Shown here piece after piece: positions 10,870-42,902 of a stretch of DNA of 64,000 nt. The DNA is from Polydactylus sextarius (taxonomy: Eukaryota; Chordata; Actinopteri; Polynemidae). The notes beneath the pieces are model-generated. The model was given only the letters and a program-made list of their open reading frames with translations, made no database searches and was not told the origin of the DNA. The translations under genes and the position numbers were made by a program. Within the stretch, counting starts at the first letter, position 1, and every line of letters starts with the position of its first letter. The DNA is taken from NCBI GenBank assembly GCA_016801845.1, contig CM028925.1:4152501-4216500 (forward strand), in the 5' to 3' direction.

Positions 10870-11453
10870 ATGAAAAGCTCACAGCTCGCCATCATTCTCC
10901 TGATCGCCTGCGCCAGCAGTGGTAAGGCTTTATCTATTTATTTAAATTGTTTGGTGGAATATGAGATTTCAAGGTTAAAGTTCAAAGATGACCTAGTTCC
11001 AGTCCAATGTGAAGGAAGGAATCAGATCATTGTGGTTGGATGGAGACTAGAGTGATGCAGTATGCATCTTCAAAATCTTCCTGTTTAACACTCATTATAT
11101 ATTTGTTTTCCAGCCTTGGCTCTTAGGTGCAACCGCTGCGTTCCACTTTCCTCACGTGGCAGCTGCATCAGAACAGTGGAGACCTGCTGGGGAAACGATA
11201 ACGTCTGCGCTTCTGTCATCTATTCATTTCACAGTAAGACTGGCATCAATCCTCAGAAAGACGTTCAAGTCATTTAGATCTTTTTTTTTTTTTTTTTTTC
11301 CATTTGTTGTGTCAGTGTAGTCATATCATCGTTGTTTTCTTCACAGCGTCATTCTCGTATTTCAAGAGGTGCATGAGGAGGTCAGGTGCCTTCATTTTAC
11401 AGGCCAGTCCCTACTTTAGAGTTTACACATGTGAAACGGACCTCTGCAACTGA
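10870..11453 (+). CDS. Secreted Ly6/uPAR three-finger protein, copy 2 (8 Cys)
   Basis: Exons 10870-10921, 11114-11233 and 11347-11453 have the same lengths (52, 120, 107 nt) and phases as copy 1, so the two are a tandem duplication. The product is about 92 aa: signal peptide MKSSQLAIILLIACASS, mature start ALRCNRC, end CETDLCN with no GPI tail. C7 and C8 are missing (Ala and Thr in their places). Signal peptide and framework match copy 1 closely, while differences gather in loops: PPNPRV versus PLSSRG in the first finger and DGVDDV versus WGNDNV in the second. That pattern suggests changed binding specificity. No broken codons or splice sites are seen. Ligand unknown. Confidence 0.9.
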
Positions 11454-11642
11454 GACGATGATCAGAGACTTCAGTTGTTTTGTTTTTTTCACACCTGGCT
11501 TCTCTAGTCAACCTTCACTTTCATTTCTCTCTCCTATATACACATACATATATAAAAACATGTATTAACAAACATGTTTTTCAATACACAGCACTGATGT
11601 ATTGAATCACCCATCACCCAAGTTTCTATTTCTGATGAAATG

Positions 11643-11648
11643 AATAAA
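11643..11648 (+). terminator. Poly(A) signal, Ly6 copy 2
   Basis: AATAAA about 190 bases after the stop, followed by more overlapping AATAAA units. Confidence 0.5.
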
Positions 11649-11659
11649 CAAACAAATAA

Positions 11660-12356
11660 ATAAATAATAAATAAACGATGCATTGGAAAAAAAAACAAAA
11701 AAAAACAGTTTGTTTATTTTTATTTTCTATACAATCAGTTGATGATGTGGTGTCATGTAAAATGTATAAGGTACCAATTCCAAACTCTAGCTTGGTGCGA
11801 ATGGTGCCGATTTTTCCAGTCGAGACAAATCTTGGTAGATTCAGTAGATGGTTTTATGATATTGTTTATTAATGTTAATGCTTTTAGTTTCAAGTCTGTG
11901 CCGGCTTGACTTTCTTGTTTGTGTTTTGCCGTTAAAAGCTTTTTAACATCAGTAAAGTGGGGTGTGGATTTCTCAACAGTGATGTGTGATACAGTAATAA
12001 CTCCTCTTGCATCACTGCTGGAAAGTCAGTTATGTTGCAAACAGTCCTGACTGACCAATAACTGTCAACTGCCGCAGAATGGCTGGATTATCAAGGGCTA
12101 ATTGGAAAACAGTACCTTTATCTATTAACCTTTGCTTTTTGTCCTGTTTTATTTCAGTAATTACTTCCCATATGTGCCTCCTTCAACAGTGTGATTGACT
12201 GTGCCTTTCATGTGACACTGCTGCTTATAGCAGAGTAAACACAGAGTCATACTTAGTCTGGCAAATGGACCGTAGACCCCAAAGTTTGATTTTCAACAGC
12301 AAGGTGCTACCACAGATGGAAACAAGAAAATGTGGCCACTTAATCTCAGGTGACTT
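11660..12356. other. Intergenic, no feature seen
   Basis: AT-rich sequence between Ly6 copy 2 and the foldback element. No exon, RNA gene or repeat is recognised. Confidence 0.5.
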
Positions 12357-13146
12357 TTAAAGTGATGGTCCAGAGTAATTTGAACCCAGGGTCTATTTCA
12401 CCATGAATACGAGCTGAACACCCCCTCAAGATATATTTTACTTTGGTTGAAATAGTAGTTGAATTTGACCGTCTTTTGTTCACAACCAAATAACTAACAA
12501 TGACAGTAAATGGGGCAGTCAGCCAAATATATCTAAATCACCATTTTTTAATCACTAATAAAGCTCATAACAACACTTCACTTCGGCAGTAGCACGAATA
12601 GGGTCCCTACACATAAACTGAAGTACTGATAACTTAGTAAGTGGACCAAGAGTTTATTGAAAAGACTGTTTACTTACCAAAAACAACTGGTATTGGAGGG
12701 TGTTCCAGATGTGTAGATTCATCATTTTCCTGAACCAGCGGCCAACGTGTGCGTGAGTAATGAGGAAAATGATGAATCTGCTGATCTGGGACACCCTACA
12801 CTGCTATTTGTTAATGTTGGGTAAGTCTTGTAAAATGGTCTCTTTTTTTTAAGAAATTCTCTGTACACTTACCAAGCTATCAGTACTTTGGTTTATGTGT
12901 AGGGACCCTATTTACGCTACTGCTGAAGTGAAGTGATATTTTGAGTTTTATTAGTGGTTAAAAAATAGTGATTTAGATACATTTGGCTGGTGGCCCCACT
13001 TACTTTCATTGTTTGCTATTTAGCTCTGAAAACAAAAGACAAACTCAATATTACTTCAACCAATGTAAAATAGCTCTTTAGGGGATGTAAACTCGTATGC
13101 GTGGTGAAATAGACTCAGTTCAAATTACTCTGTACCACCGCTTTAA
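12357..13146. mobile_element. Large palindromic (foldback) MITE with TTAA ends
   Basis: The block reads as an imperfect inverted repeat over nearly its whole 790 bases. The left end AGTGATGGTCCAGAGTAATT (from 12361) pairs with the right end AATTACTCTGTACCACCGCT (to 13142); internal blocks such as AGGGTCCCTACACATAAAC and GGTTTATGTGTAGGGACCC also pair, and the centre is near 12750. Both ends abut TTAA (12357-12360 and 13143-13146), as expected for a TTAA target duplication, used by piggyBac and Kolobok transposons. No transposase is encoded, so it is a non-autonomous element. Confidence 0.8.
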
Positions 13147-13880
13147 CGACTGTGAGTGAATGTATGTAAATATGTAGACATATGTAATTGTTCAAATTGC
13201 GAATAGGTTACATAATTATGTGCATATACTCCCTGTTTGAAAAGTCGATATATATAAATTAGATATATTATGGATGACAACAAAACAGAAACATACAGGG
13301 TTTGAGTTTTTATCTGTGTTCTTTTAAATCCAATAAACTGTGTTTTCTGCAGTCTGTGCCCACAACATTATATTATGATGTTATAATCCACATTGACTAC
13401 AAGTGGATTTGAGTTGACTCATCGCTCATGTGCATCAGATTTCACCACATTTGTTTTTTTTATCGTGGAGTATATGGGATTAATGGAGCTGCAGCAGTCA
13501 CAGCAGTAGTGAAATGCAGTTTGTGCTGTAATGCTTGTTTAATTCAGACAATCAAATGAAATCATCAAATCCGCTCCGACTGATATTGTCCCTTTCGATT
13601 GTGCTCACATGCTGTATGAAAGCTGCATTTTGTCTAATAAATGACTTGATGCATTATTATCAACCAGCTACTTGTAAAACCACACAACTTCTCTCTTCTA
13701 ATGTCCCAGTGAAGGACTCGCATGACAAGTCAGGTCCTGTTGTGAAGTCACGTGACCTGTAGATTCCTTGTAGACTCCGTTGTTGCGACATAGCAGGAAA
13801 GTTAAGTCAAGCCATGTCAAATCAGTCATGTTGCTGTCAGTTCTGACCAATCAGAGCACAGCCTCTTGTGGTTGGGTGTG
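13147..13880. other. Intergenic, upstream of third Ly6 gene
   Basis: AT-rich; nothing recognised until the TATA box at 13882. Confidence 0.5.
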
Positions 13881-13881
13881 T

Positions 13882-13887
13882 TATAAA
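13882..13887 (+). promoter_or_regulatory. TATA box of third Ly6 gene
   Basis: TATAAA in GTTATAAAGTC. A short noncoding exon would follow (about 13912-13950, ending CTCAAG|GTAACA) and join at TTCTAG|ACTAAATC just before the ATG at 14124. This gives a spliced 5' UTR. Confidence 0.55.
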
Positions 13888-14123
13888 GTCAAACACTGAC
13901 TGGGAAACACAGGAGTTACATGTTTCAAACTGGTCATCTCAAGCACTCAAGGTAACAAACCATTTACATTTGTATCATCCAATGTTTATGCAAACAGATT
14001 CTTGAACTCTTGACAATCTTGTAGAAAGTTGATTGAACCTTGTATAGACTTGAATGTGTGGTTTTGTTAAGTCACTACAAATAACATGTATTTCTATGTG
14101 TTCTTTGAATTCTAGACTAAATC

Positions 14124-15471
14124 ATGAAAGCTGCTGTGTGTGCCGTCCTCCTCTTGCTCACTCTATCTCAAGGTATATATTCTTATTTTTGGATATAAAC
14201 ATCTATACACATATATGGACAAATAAGAGTCTACGGAAGCAACGTAACAGTGTTGCAGTCGCGTCAGCATTTAAAACACAACATTGTGACATATATTGAC
14301 TTGCTGATACCAAGTTACCAAGACTTTTTGTAAAAACATCAGATGAACAAGCACATTTTTTTTCTGTTGGTCCTTCATTTATATCACTTTGTTTATAACT
14401 GAGATGCTATAAAAGCCTAAGCTAAGAGGGAACTTCTAATATACTTTCACTACGCATTTATTTTATTAGGAATGGACCGTTTCTCTCTTTCCTCTCAATC
14501 GGCCTCAGGTCTTCTGTGACACTTCAAACAGAGCCTTTTTCTTTTAGATTGTTTGCGTCACTTCCTGTTTTATTTTGTATTCACCACACTTCCCAACAAC
14601 TTCTTCCCTCCACCTGTTCCCTGTTACTAATCAGTTCCTTGTCCCCTGCTTGATCCAAATCACCAAAATGTTTTTTAAGATTGTCTTCGCCTCAGCCTTT
14701 GAGCCAGTGGATTCTTTATTATTTTTGGATGTTTTGGATTTGCAGATTTTGTAAGTGTTTTTTTTGTTTGTTTGTTTGTTTGTTTGTTTGTTTGGACTGT
14801 TCTCTTGTCGATGCACACGTTCACCTTCTTTCTGTTTGCTACAGGCTCATTTCTGTCTTGAATACTCTGAGTAAATCATTGAAATCCTGATCGTGGTTCT
14901 CGTTGATCCTTACTCTCAAGTCAGTTCCTGCACTTTTGTCAACTCTGATCAATTTGACCATTATCGTCTGACCTGTCTCATCAACAACCACTTGTTAGAT
15001 CATCATACTCTACTCTAAACACTTAAACCAGCTTGCTTTCTAATGTTTGACGTCAATATCAACCAACAATCAAAGGTACTAATTAATACCTTTCAGAAAA
15101 AGTGGGTAGCTTGGCGGACACTTTGTGTTTGTGTGTGTGTTGTTCCTAGGTGAAGCACTGAAGTGTAACTTCTGTTCATCGAAGGGGTCAGAACTCTGCG
15201 CCCCCACCAGCGTTCAGACGTGTTCGCGTCTAACTGACGGCTGTGGTGCAGTCGTGTTGACTGGAGCTCTGAGTAAGTTCTACTACAGAAACTGCCTTCG
15301 TAAATATCATAACCAATAAGCATAAAAAAATGATGATTTTAATTGAAATGGTGCCTGGAGGTCCAAATGTTTAACTTTATCTGAGTTTAATGTGAGGATG
15401 GAGCAGTATGAATTTGCTGATCAAGTCTTAAAACTTAGTCTAAAACTACTGAATCAGGTCTGAATCCCACC

Positions 15472-15552
<81 letters not shown>

Positions 15553-15905
15553 AAGTGTAAAAGTTATAGTCACCCCCCACATGTTGTGTTTTAGCGGTGC
15601 AGAAAAGACCATACATATTTATCTCTCACTTTCTTTATGCAGATATAATAAGAAAGTACAGGAAATGTGTACAAAGAATTTAAGAACACGTAAAATGTAC
15701 TAATGATTCTGGATTTACACTCTAGCCACCCCCAGATTTATTGCCATATATATATATATATGTATGCATGTATGTATGTTAAAAATTCTTTCTTGTCATT
15801 CCAGGTTACTCATTCCGTCAGTGCATGAACATGGCGGTGTGTCAGGGCTACATCAAAACACCAGGCGCTTACGCCGTCTGCTGCACCACCGACCTTTGCA
15901 ACTGA
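14124..15905 (+). CDS. Secreted Ly6/uPAR three-finger protein with full 10-Cys pattern
   Basis: Exons 14124-14172, 15150-15272 and 15805-15905, both introns phase 1, encode about 90 aa. Signal peptide MKAAVCAVLLLLTLSQ is followed by GEALKCNFC, and the chain ends CCTTDLCN at the stop. All ten LU cysteines are present, giving five expected disulfides (C1-C5, C2-C3, C4-C6, C7-C8, C9-C10), and the family's C-terminal CN is kept. There is no GPI tail, so it is probably soluble. It is more distant in sequence from the two upstream copies, shares gene structure and orientation, and looks like the older family member. The second intron holds a long CA/TA repeat. Likely poly(A) signal ATTAAA at 16132-16137. 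Partner unknown. Confidence 0.92.
14759..14794 (+). repeat. (TTTG)n microsatellite
   Basis: About seven TTTG units in the first coding intron of the third Ly6 gene. Confidence 0.85.
15474..15549 (+). repeat. (CA)n(TA)n microsatellite
   Basis: About 20 CA units followed by about 15 TA units in the second coding intron of the third Ly6 gene. Confidence 0.95.
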
Positions 15906-16063
15906 GCCTCTGAGTCGGTCATGATCACAGATATGCTGATCTTGTCTGAATGAGCAATCTGAAGGCGACAAACCACATTTGAACCACATAAATTCAAAGA
16001 TTCATTGTGTTTGTTCACAGCTATAATCAGACCGTCTGTCCATTGTGTCAGTACTGCTTAAAA

Positions 16064-16078
16064 ACACTAGATGGCAGT
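16064..16078 (+). promoter_or_regulatory. CTCF-like motif (+)
   Basis: ACACTAGATGGCAGT matches the vertebrate CTCF core CCASYAGRKGGCRSY at 14 of 15 positions. It lies just after the Ly6 cluster and could mark an insulator. By-eye match only. Confidence 0.45.
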
Positions 16079-16139
16079 AAAGTGTTGTGCAAGAAGCTGC
16101 TGCTGCGCCAGTGTTGTTTTTTGGAAGCAAAATTAAAAG

Positions 16140-19100
16140 ACAAATAATGAAAATTGAGTGACATTTTGACAACTGATTTTTTTTTTCTTTTTCTTTCTTT
16201 TTTCTCTTTCTTTCTGTCTTTTTTTGATGCCGTCTTTCTTCCCAGACGAAGCTGAACAACAAGTGTCGAGCTCATAATTTATTAAAGCTTACTAGTCTCA
16301 CCTGCCACAGTCTAATAACAATAATTGATTTATCTACTGAGCAGAATACAAATGCATTACCTCTTCTAGTCACAGGCAAAGATCAATGGAAATGGAGATG
16401 AAAATGTCTTTCTCTCTGTCTCTCTGTGCATAGACGAGCTGATGGTTGAGCTCATCACTTGTAAGAGTAATTTAAGATCTTTAGGACAGGTAGAGTTGCA
16501 GGTTTAATGGAGGTGGGTTCACTGGTTCTGTGATATGAGCCATAATCAAAATACCTCAGTGAACATTGTATAGATAGGTAAGTGAATATGGAATAATCAC
16601 AACTACTTTAGTGAGCTCCTTTCTTTACATTTGCACTATGCTAGATGGTTGTATAATGTAAATGTGCTGAAGGAGAGCAGTGGGGGGTGAAATAAGTCCA
16701 AGTTCAGTCTGTTTGACACATCACCTCTAACGGAAGGGATGTGAGAAGTCTGATGACCACGGGTGGGAATGACTCCCCCCACCCCACGTGGTGCTCTGCG
16801 GTGCATCGCGGTGAAATTAGACTGTCACTGAACTCTGTGTTTCCTCCTGTGTTTAGCCAGCATGTCACATGGAGTGGGTGGGAGACTGTGATTGCATTAG
16901 CACGTTAGCATGTAGCTCAGACAGAGTCCTCCTTCGACTTCTGTGAAGTTTGTCACGTTTTGCTGCTTTAATGCAGCTTTTCTTTGACATTTAAAAGTAT
17001 TCTTCTGTAGATCAGTGTCAAAGTGATCATGTACCAATGAGGTAGAGCACAGCTAATATGTATATATTATAATATACAGCTAATATGTTAATACACATAG
17101 TTGGTATGTGGAAATATTCCCCAAATTGCGCCCATACATGTGTATGAATACATGACTGTGAACTGTTGTATGAGGCATTTTGAGTGGTTGGAAGAAGACT
17201 AGAAAAGCGCTGTATAAATGCAATCCACTCCACCATTTACCGTTTGATCAAAATGACAAAATTCAATTAAACTTAAAATGGACCATTTTACAACAGCAAA
17301 CGTTTTAGGCACTAAAGCAAGTGAGGAAATTTCCCAAAAAATAATGCCATGAATCATTTTTGAGAGTTAAGTTCTCTCACACAAGAGGATCAGAAAGAGA
17401 TACGTCTCTGTTTAGGTGGTTCAGTGATGTCATGAGGAAACTTCTCTGTTGCAGGGATTCAGGACACGTCTAGTTGGAGAGACGACCCCCAGGGCAGAGC
17501 TGGAGGGAGAACGTATCCCATCTGGCCCCTGATTGTCTCAAGATCCACCAGGAGCAGATGGAGGAAGTAGCTGGAGGAGATGCACATCTGGACTGCGTTG
17601 TTTTGTTTGCTGTCACTGCGACCTGATGCAAAAAGTTGAAGGTATGGACCAAAACCTGGTGGGGTTTTCATGAAAGAAGGCAAACATAAACTTATTTTCA
17701 AACCAAAGGACCTTCTTCGTGTGCACTTAAGAGATTAATATGATAACCCTGTAATTGCAACAGAATATAAACGTCCATCAGAACTGTTGTTGGAAATGAA
17801 CCCTAAAACGAACGTGGTCTCCCTCCTCTCCACCACCCACTCAGTAAAACCACAGGAAAATGACCAAACTCCTTCTTTATGATGTGCACCTCATTAAACA
17901 GGGCTTCCCTTAAGTAACAAGTGCCTGAGAGCTGTGTGGAAATACCATTCAGCTGTCTGTGTGGAGCCTCAGGGACCCCACACTCAAATCTGGGATTCCA
18001 CCAGCACTCATGCAGAGAGGAAGACGTGCACACAAACAAGCACGGGCTGAAATGGTGGAAAACGTGAGAGGAAATCTGCAATAGAGTTAAATTCCTGTGG
18101 TTTGTTTAAGGGAGTTGTAAATACAGCCGTTTCTTTAGTGTGAAACAACTTCTGATATTCATCTTACTCATTTATCATTTAAGGTATTATGACACTTGAA
18201 CATGTATCTTGTTACTTGAATTAATCCTTGAGATCTGAGAGACAAAATGTGCACACAAAGAGCTGTTTTTTAGCTGGAGCGAATCTTTATTTTAAGCCAA
18301 CCTGTAGTAATGTTGACTGGAGCAAAGGCAGATATGTCAAAAAGTAATCACTTTGACTTCTATAAAGGTCAAATAAAGATGGAAAAGAGAACTCATATTG
18401 ACTGAGGGAAAAACTGCAGTGCTCAGAAAATAATGTGACAGCAGATCTACAGTGTTCAAAGGACAAAACAAAAACAGAGCTGCTTGGGAGAACTTCAGTG
18501 GAGGCAGGGACAAAGACAGAACCACTCTCGAGTGAAGACTGGGTGTCTGCAGATGTCAACCAGAAGGCTGATGGTTCAAGCTGTAGTTCTGAGACTGGTT
18601 GATGGTGATCTGGTAGAGCAAAGACCAACAGAACCAATAGGAGACCTGGAGCAGAGGTTGACTAGTCAACTGGGAATCAGTAGCTGGTGTCAACTGGCCC
18701 ACAGGCTCCATATCAGGAGTAGATGTCTGGCAGGCTGCCAAGTAGAGACATGGAGGTAGAGCCAATTGGACCAATGACCAAAAACCAGGAACAGAGGTCA
18801 GTTGGGGCAATGGCAGGAAAACAGAAGCTGCAGGAGCAGAAACAGGAACTGGACCCCTGAGGCAGCGACAGATAAGATGTTGGCTGGGATCCTCAATACA
18901 GAAACAGTCAGAACATCAACAGAAAGCGCAAAACTTCAGCTGCAAAGACTCTAGATTATTGGGATAATTAGCTTTGAAACCTGAGGCTGAGACTTGGGCT
19001 GGACGTTTTTTGGCTTCAATTATTTGCAAGTGGACTGGTTGGCAGAATCATAGAACCGCAAGGCAGCGATTCTAGTTTATTGATGATCTTTGTTTATTGT

Positions 19101-22100
19101 GATTTTGTAAGGAGGCTTTATTAGCAATGTTGGCTGCGTTAATAACCAACTAGCTTTTAATAACATTGCCAAAATTTCAGCTTCTATTACTAAGCAACAG
19201 TAACACATGAAGCAACTTATATTGCTCGGTGTTTTATTGACATCTTCAGTAACATTTCCTACACACTGCTACTATGGATACATCAGACATTGCTGGACTG
19301 AATGATGTTTCAATATATTCTTTAAAGAAAGTAAAGTGTTATATAAATGCTGGTATAAATGCTTGTATGTCTTGCTGTCTAAATCCAGTCTAAGTATGTT
19401 AGTTAAGTCCCCAGAAACCTCCAGAACAAGAGCATTAATCTAAAAGATGTTCACTCACTTAACATTTTAGAGTGACAGTTAAGTGTGCTGTCGAATCTCT
19501 TCGCCACTCCATCACCACCAAGTTCCCATCTCCAGTTCCCCCCGAAGAGGATCTTTTCCTCAAGATCTGTCAAACTGTCAAACAAGTTTTTGCGTTCAAG
19601 TTAACTGGTGTTGTCTTTCCTAATTGAACTATGTTGAACATTTTGAGGAGGAAAAGAAAAGGCCAGGGATTTGCCCCCAACAAAACTGGCACACGCAACT
19701 GAACACACAATGAGTCAATTACGCCGTCATAGTGTGTTGTTTTTATTTGTGAAACAGTAAGTCAAGGTCTCGGTGGGGAGCTCACAGGGATTTTCTCCTT
19801 CCTGTTGTGGGTGGACCACCAGAGCATCAGCTCCCCGCTGATCTGAAGACACTCACTTCATTAACACCTTATTTTTAGGATTAGATGCCTAACAGATGCA
19901 AAAAAAAAAAAGAAAAGCAAAAGAGAGAACACTTCAGAGATTGTTGGCTCGGTGTCAATTTCTCCTGCAGGTGTGCTGAGAAAGGACTCAGTCAACTATG
20001 GGCAAACACATGAAATTTGGTTGACATTTGAGAATGCCTCATTGCCTCCAGAACCTGACTCTTTCTAAACCAGAGAGGTAAAAACTCTCTGCAGCAAAGG
20101 CTCATTAAGCTAAAGACGCGCTCCTATAAAACCTGAGAGACAGCACCGCAGCGTACGTGTGTTTGCAAACGCAGTACGGCTGGGAAATATAAGTATCTTG
20201 TTAACACTGCGGGATTCTCCATCAGTGCGAGTGGGGCCCCTTGTGCCAGGCATGAGAGAACCGACAACCTGAGGAAGATCTCCTCAGAGTTTCCAAAACG
20301 TCATGTTTTCTTCTTCCCCTGGGCAAGGAAACCAGCAGTGCCATGCCTGCTTATGAGAGATATGTTTGTGGTTACTTTAATAGAGGAGTCCATAAAAATG
20401 CTGTTGTTTTGTAGCTACCAGTGAACGCTACAGCTGGGATTCCCTGGAAAATACATCACCTGTGTCCCCCTGATATTGCTTGCCCCGAGGATGAAAACAC
20501 TCTCGCTCTCCTGGAAAAACAACAACAACAAAAAGTTCCACCTGTGTGTAAAATCACCGATTCTCCAACATAAACATTTCCTCTGCATTAACAGAGCAGC
20601 CAGAGGTGTGAGAAAGTTTACCCATATGGCCTCACCACTAAATAAACCACTGGAAACGTGCCATAAAGCTTATGAACTATTGTAACATAAAAGTATCTCT
20701 AACGTTGCAGCAGTGATATTATAAATACATCCATATGATGCTTGTAGTCCTATAATCACTTCTCTTGTGTTGTTATGATGATTGGGTTTGCTTCCCTTAC
20801 AGGGTTTCTATGGATTCCTAATGGAAACTTTTATTAGGATTTGGATAGACAAAGAAAAACAGTGAGAAAATCCTCATGATATTTACGAGATTTACCTTGG
20901 GTAACGGTATCCACCCATCCGTCAGCTGCGCTGCTTATCCTTTGAGGGTGTTTGGGAGGAAACTGGTGTACCTGAAGGAAACACATGCAAGCACAAGGAC
21001 AACATGCAAACTCCTTCGCTCCACTCAGCATGCTCTAACTCCAACGCCTTCATGCTGTGAGGAAACAGCGCTAAGCACCATGGAATGACTGAGTCTTCCA
21101 CATTAAGTGGTCATAAAATGTGATCTGATCTCGATCTCAGTTACAATTATAGACAAACACGATGTCCTCAAGCTAATTAAACATAATTATAATCATCCCT
21201 GGATACAATAAGTGCTTGAGCTTCCTCATCCAGTAGCTGTGGATCGGTGTTGAACATTCAAGAACATTCAGGAAGTCTTGTTTAATTGACTCTCAGCTCA
21301 TTCCACAGCATGTGTTGACTAGATGACGTAGAAGGCAGATTTTCTCTGTTAAAAAAAACAATTTTATTGTAGATTTACTTCAATGGTTCAGGTTATTTTC
21401 CTGCTCCACCATCTATTTTCAAAGCTTCAGCTGATCGACAGCCAAACTGTCATTGTCGGGGAAGATACCTTGATACCATTCGTTTCTCCCTTGATGATGA
21501 CAAAACTGTCTAGACATACACCACGCGCAGTGTCAAGGTGCTCTTTGGTCAAAACCTTTGTCTGACAGTTTGCAAGCTGACGCATTTCTAAACTCTTTGC
21601 GTGACGCTCGAGTCCTCTGAGATCTCCATCTTTGTGAGGCATCGTACAACATCAGCAGGTGCTTCTCATGAATAGCAAACTGAAAAGGTTTGAGTGACAG
21701 TTTGGCTCTAACTTACACCTCTTGACATAGGCCCTGACCTAGCCTGCACATTCTGAACATACCAAAGTACCCAAGAGTATCAATGTCCTTGATAGAGGAT
21801 AGAAGATCTACCCTGTACTACTTCACTGTCTGTGGATGGACAGTTTATTTGTAGCATCCTATAGCAATAGTCTTGCTTGTCAATGTTACTTTCACCTCTT
21901 CAGATGAAGATGAACCCCAAGGAAGATGAACTGACTGATGGTTCAAATAGCACAAGTCTTTTCCATGGGAAAGTTTTCCCTTTATGTTTTCACTGAGGTC
22001 ATAACATGATAATTAACCACTTAAGATCAGACTCAATCCCTCCATTTTTCAGTGGCAGGAAGTTAAGCGAGGTGTAGTCCAGGTGTCCCTCTAACCATTG

Positions 22101-22760
22101 GTGCTTCACACAATCCTACCTTGTGGATCCTGAGGCGTTCCCAGACTAGATGAGATAATGTCATCACTTCATTGTGTTGTGGGTTTACCTCGAGGTCTCA
22201 CACCAGTTGGATGAGTTGGGGAAAATGGGAAGTGTCCTGATCAGATGACCAGAACCAGAACCACAACCAACTCCACTTGCTTTTTGACACGAAGGAGCAG
22301 TGGAGACTCTAACCTCTGCAGTGAAGGAATTTTTCCATTAGAATCAACTAAATCAAAGTTTTGCACATTACATTTAAACAGAAGCTCAAAGTGGAAAAAA
22401 AAAGACTAATTTGAGTTACGGAGCTGATCTCAAGAAGTGTGTTCACTTTATAGTTTATTAAACATTTTAAAATCATTGAAAAAGTACAGGAACTTGGAAT
22501 ATTTAAAAAAAAGTATATACAAATTAAATAGAGAAACCATAATGAATAATAATATGAGATGTAACTATCGATTCAGATAATCTAATAATAAATTCGGCCA
22601 AGTTTGTCACTTTTAATAAATCTCATCACATTATTTTATCATATTTTTTCATTATTTTCAGTGTCAAGGGAAGTTTTCTTTTTATTTTTTTATATATCCC
22701 ATCAGGTGCTGCAGCTGCAGACTGTGACGCTCAGTGAACTGCGAGCACAGCATCCTAACC
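16140..22760. other. 6.6-kb intergenic region, no gene seen
   Basis: Both strands were read for exons; none is convincing. The region holds a CT/T-rich tract (16178-16225), an interval near 18480-18860 with repeated GGAGCAGG- and CCAATTGG-like words that may be an old minisatellite, and the interspersed repeat at 20905-21085. The rest shows no recognised feature. Confidence 0.5.
20905..21085 (+). repeat. Internally deleted copy of a widespread fish repeat
   Basis: ATCCACCCATCCGTCAGCTG, GCTGCTTATCCTTTGAGGGT, then GTGTTTGGGAGGAAACTGG, GAAGGAAACACATGCAAGCA, AACATGCAAACTCC and CTGTGAGGAAACAGCGCTAA are the landmarks, in order, of an abundant teleost interspersed repeat. A second fragment is at 56760-56865. 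I do not name the family. Confidence 0.55.
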
Positions 22761-22806
22761 CTAAATGTGGTGTGTAACGCCTAAATCTCATAGCTCCTCC
22801 CTTGAC

Positions 22807-22813
22807 TATATAA
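22807..22813 (+). promoter_or_regulatory. ANOS1 TATA-like box
   Basis: TATATAA about 100 bases upstream of the first ATG, which would place the start site near 22838. Confidence 0.45.
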
Positions 22814-22911
22814 TTTCTAGTTTAGTCGGACCTTCCATCAGATTACTCCCCACCGCATCCTCCTGTTTCACAGCTCTACTGCCGGACACGAGAGAAGAAG
22901 AAGAAGAAAAG

Positions 22912-42902
<19,991 letters not shown>

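Noticed and set aside
7774..15905. Naming the Ly6 genes as venom three-finger toxins or as CD59
   Set aside because: The LU fold is shared by many non-toxic proteins; there is no toxin-specific motif, and CD59 would need a GPI signal that is absent here.
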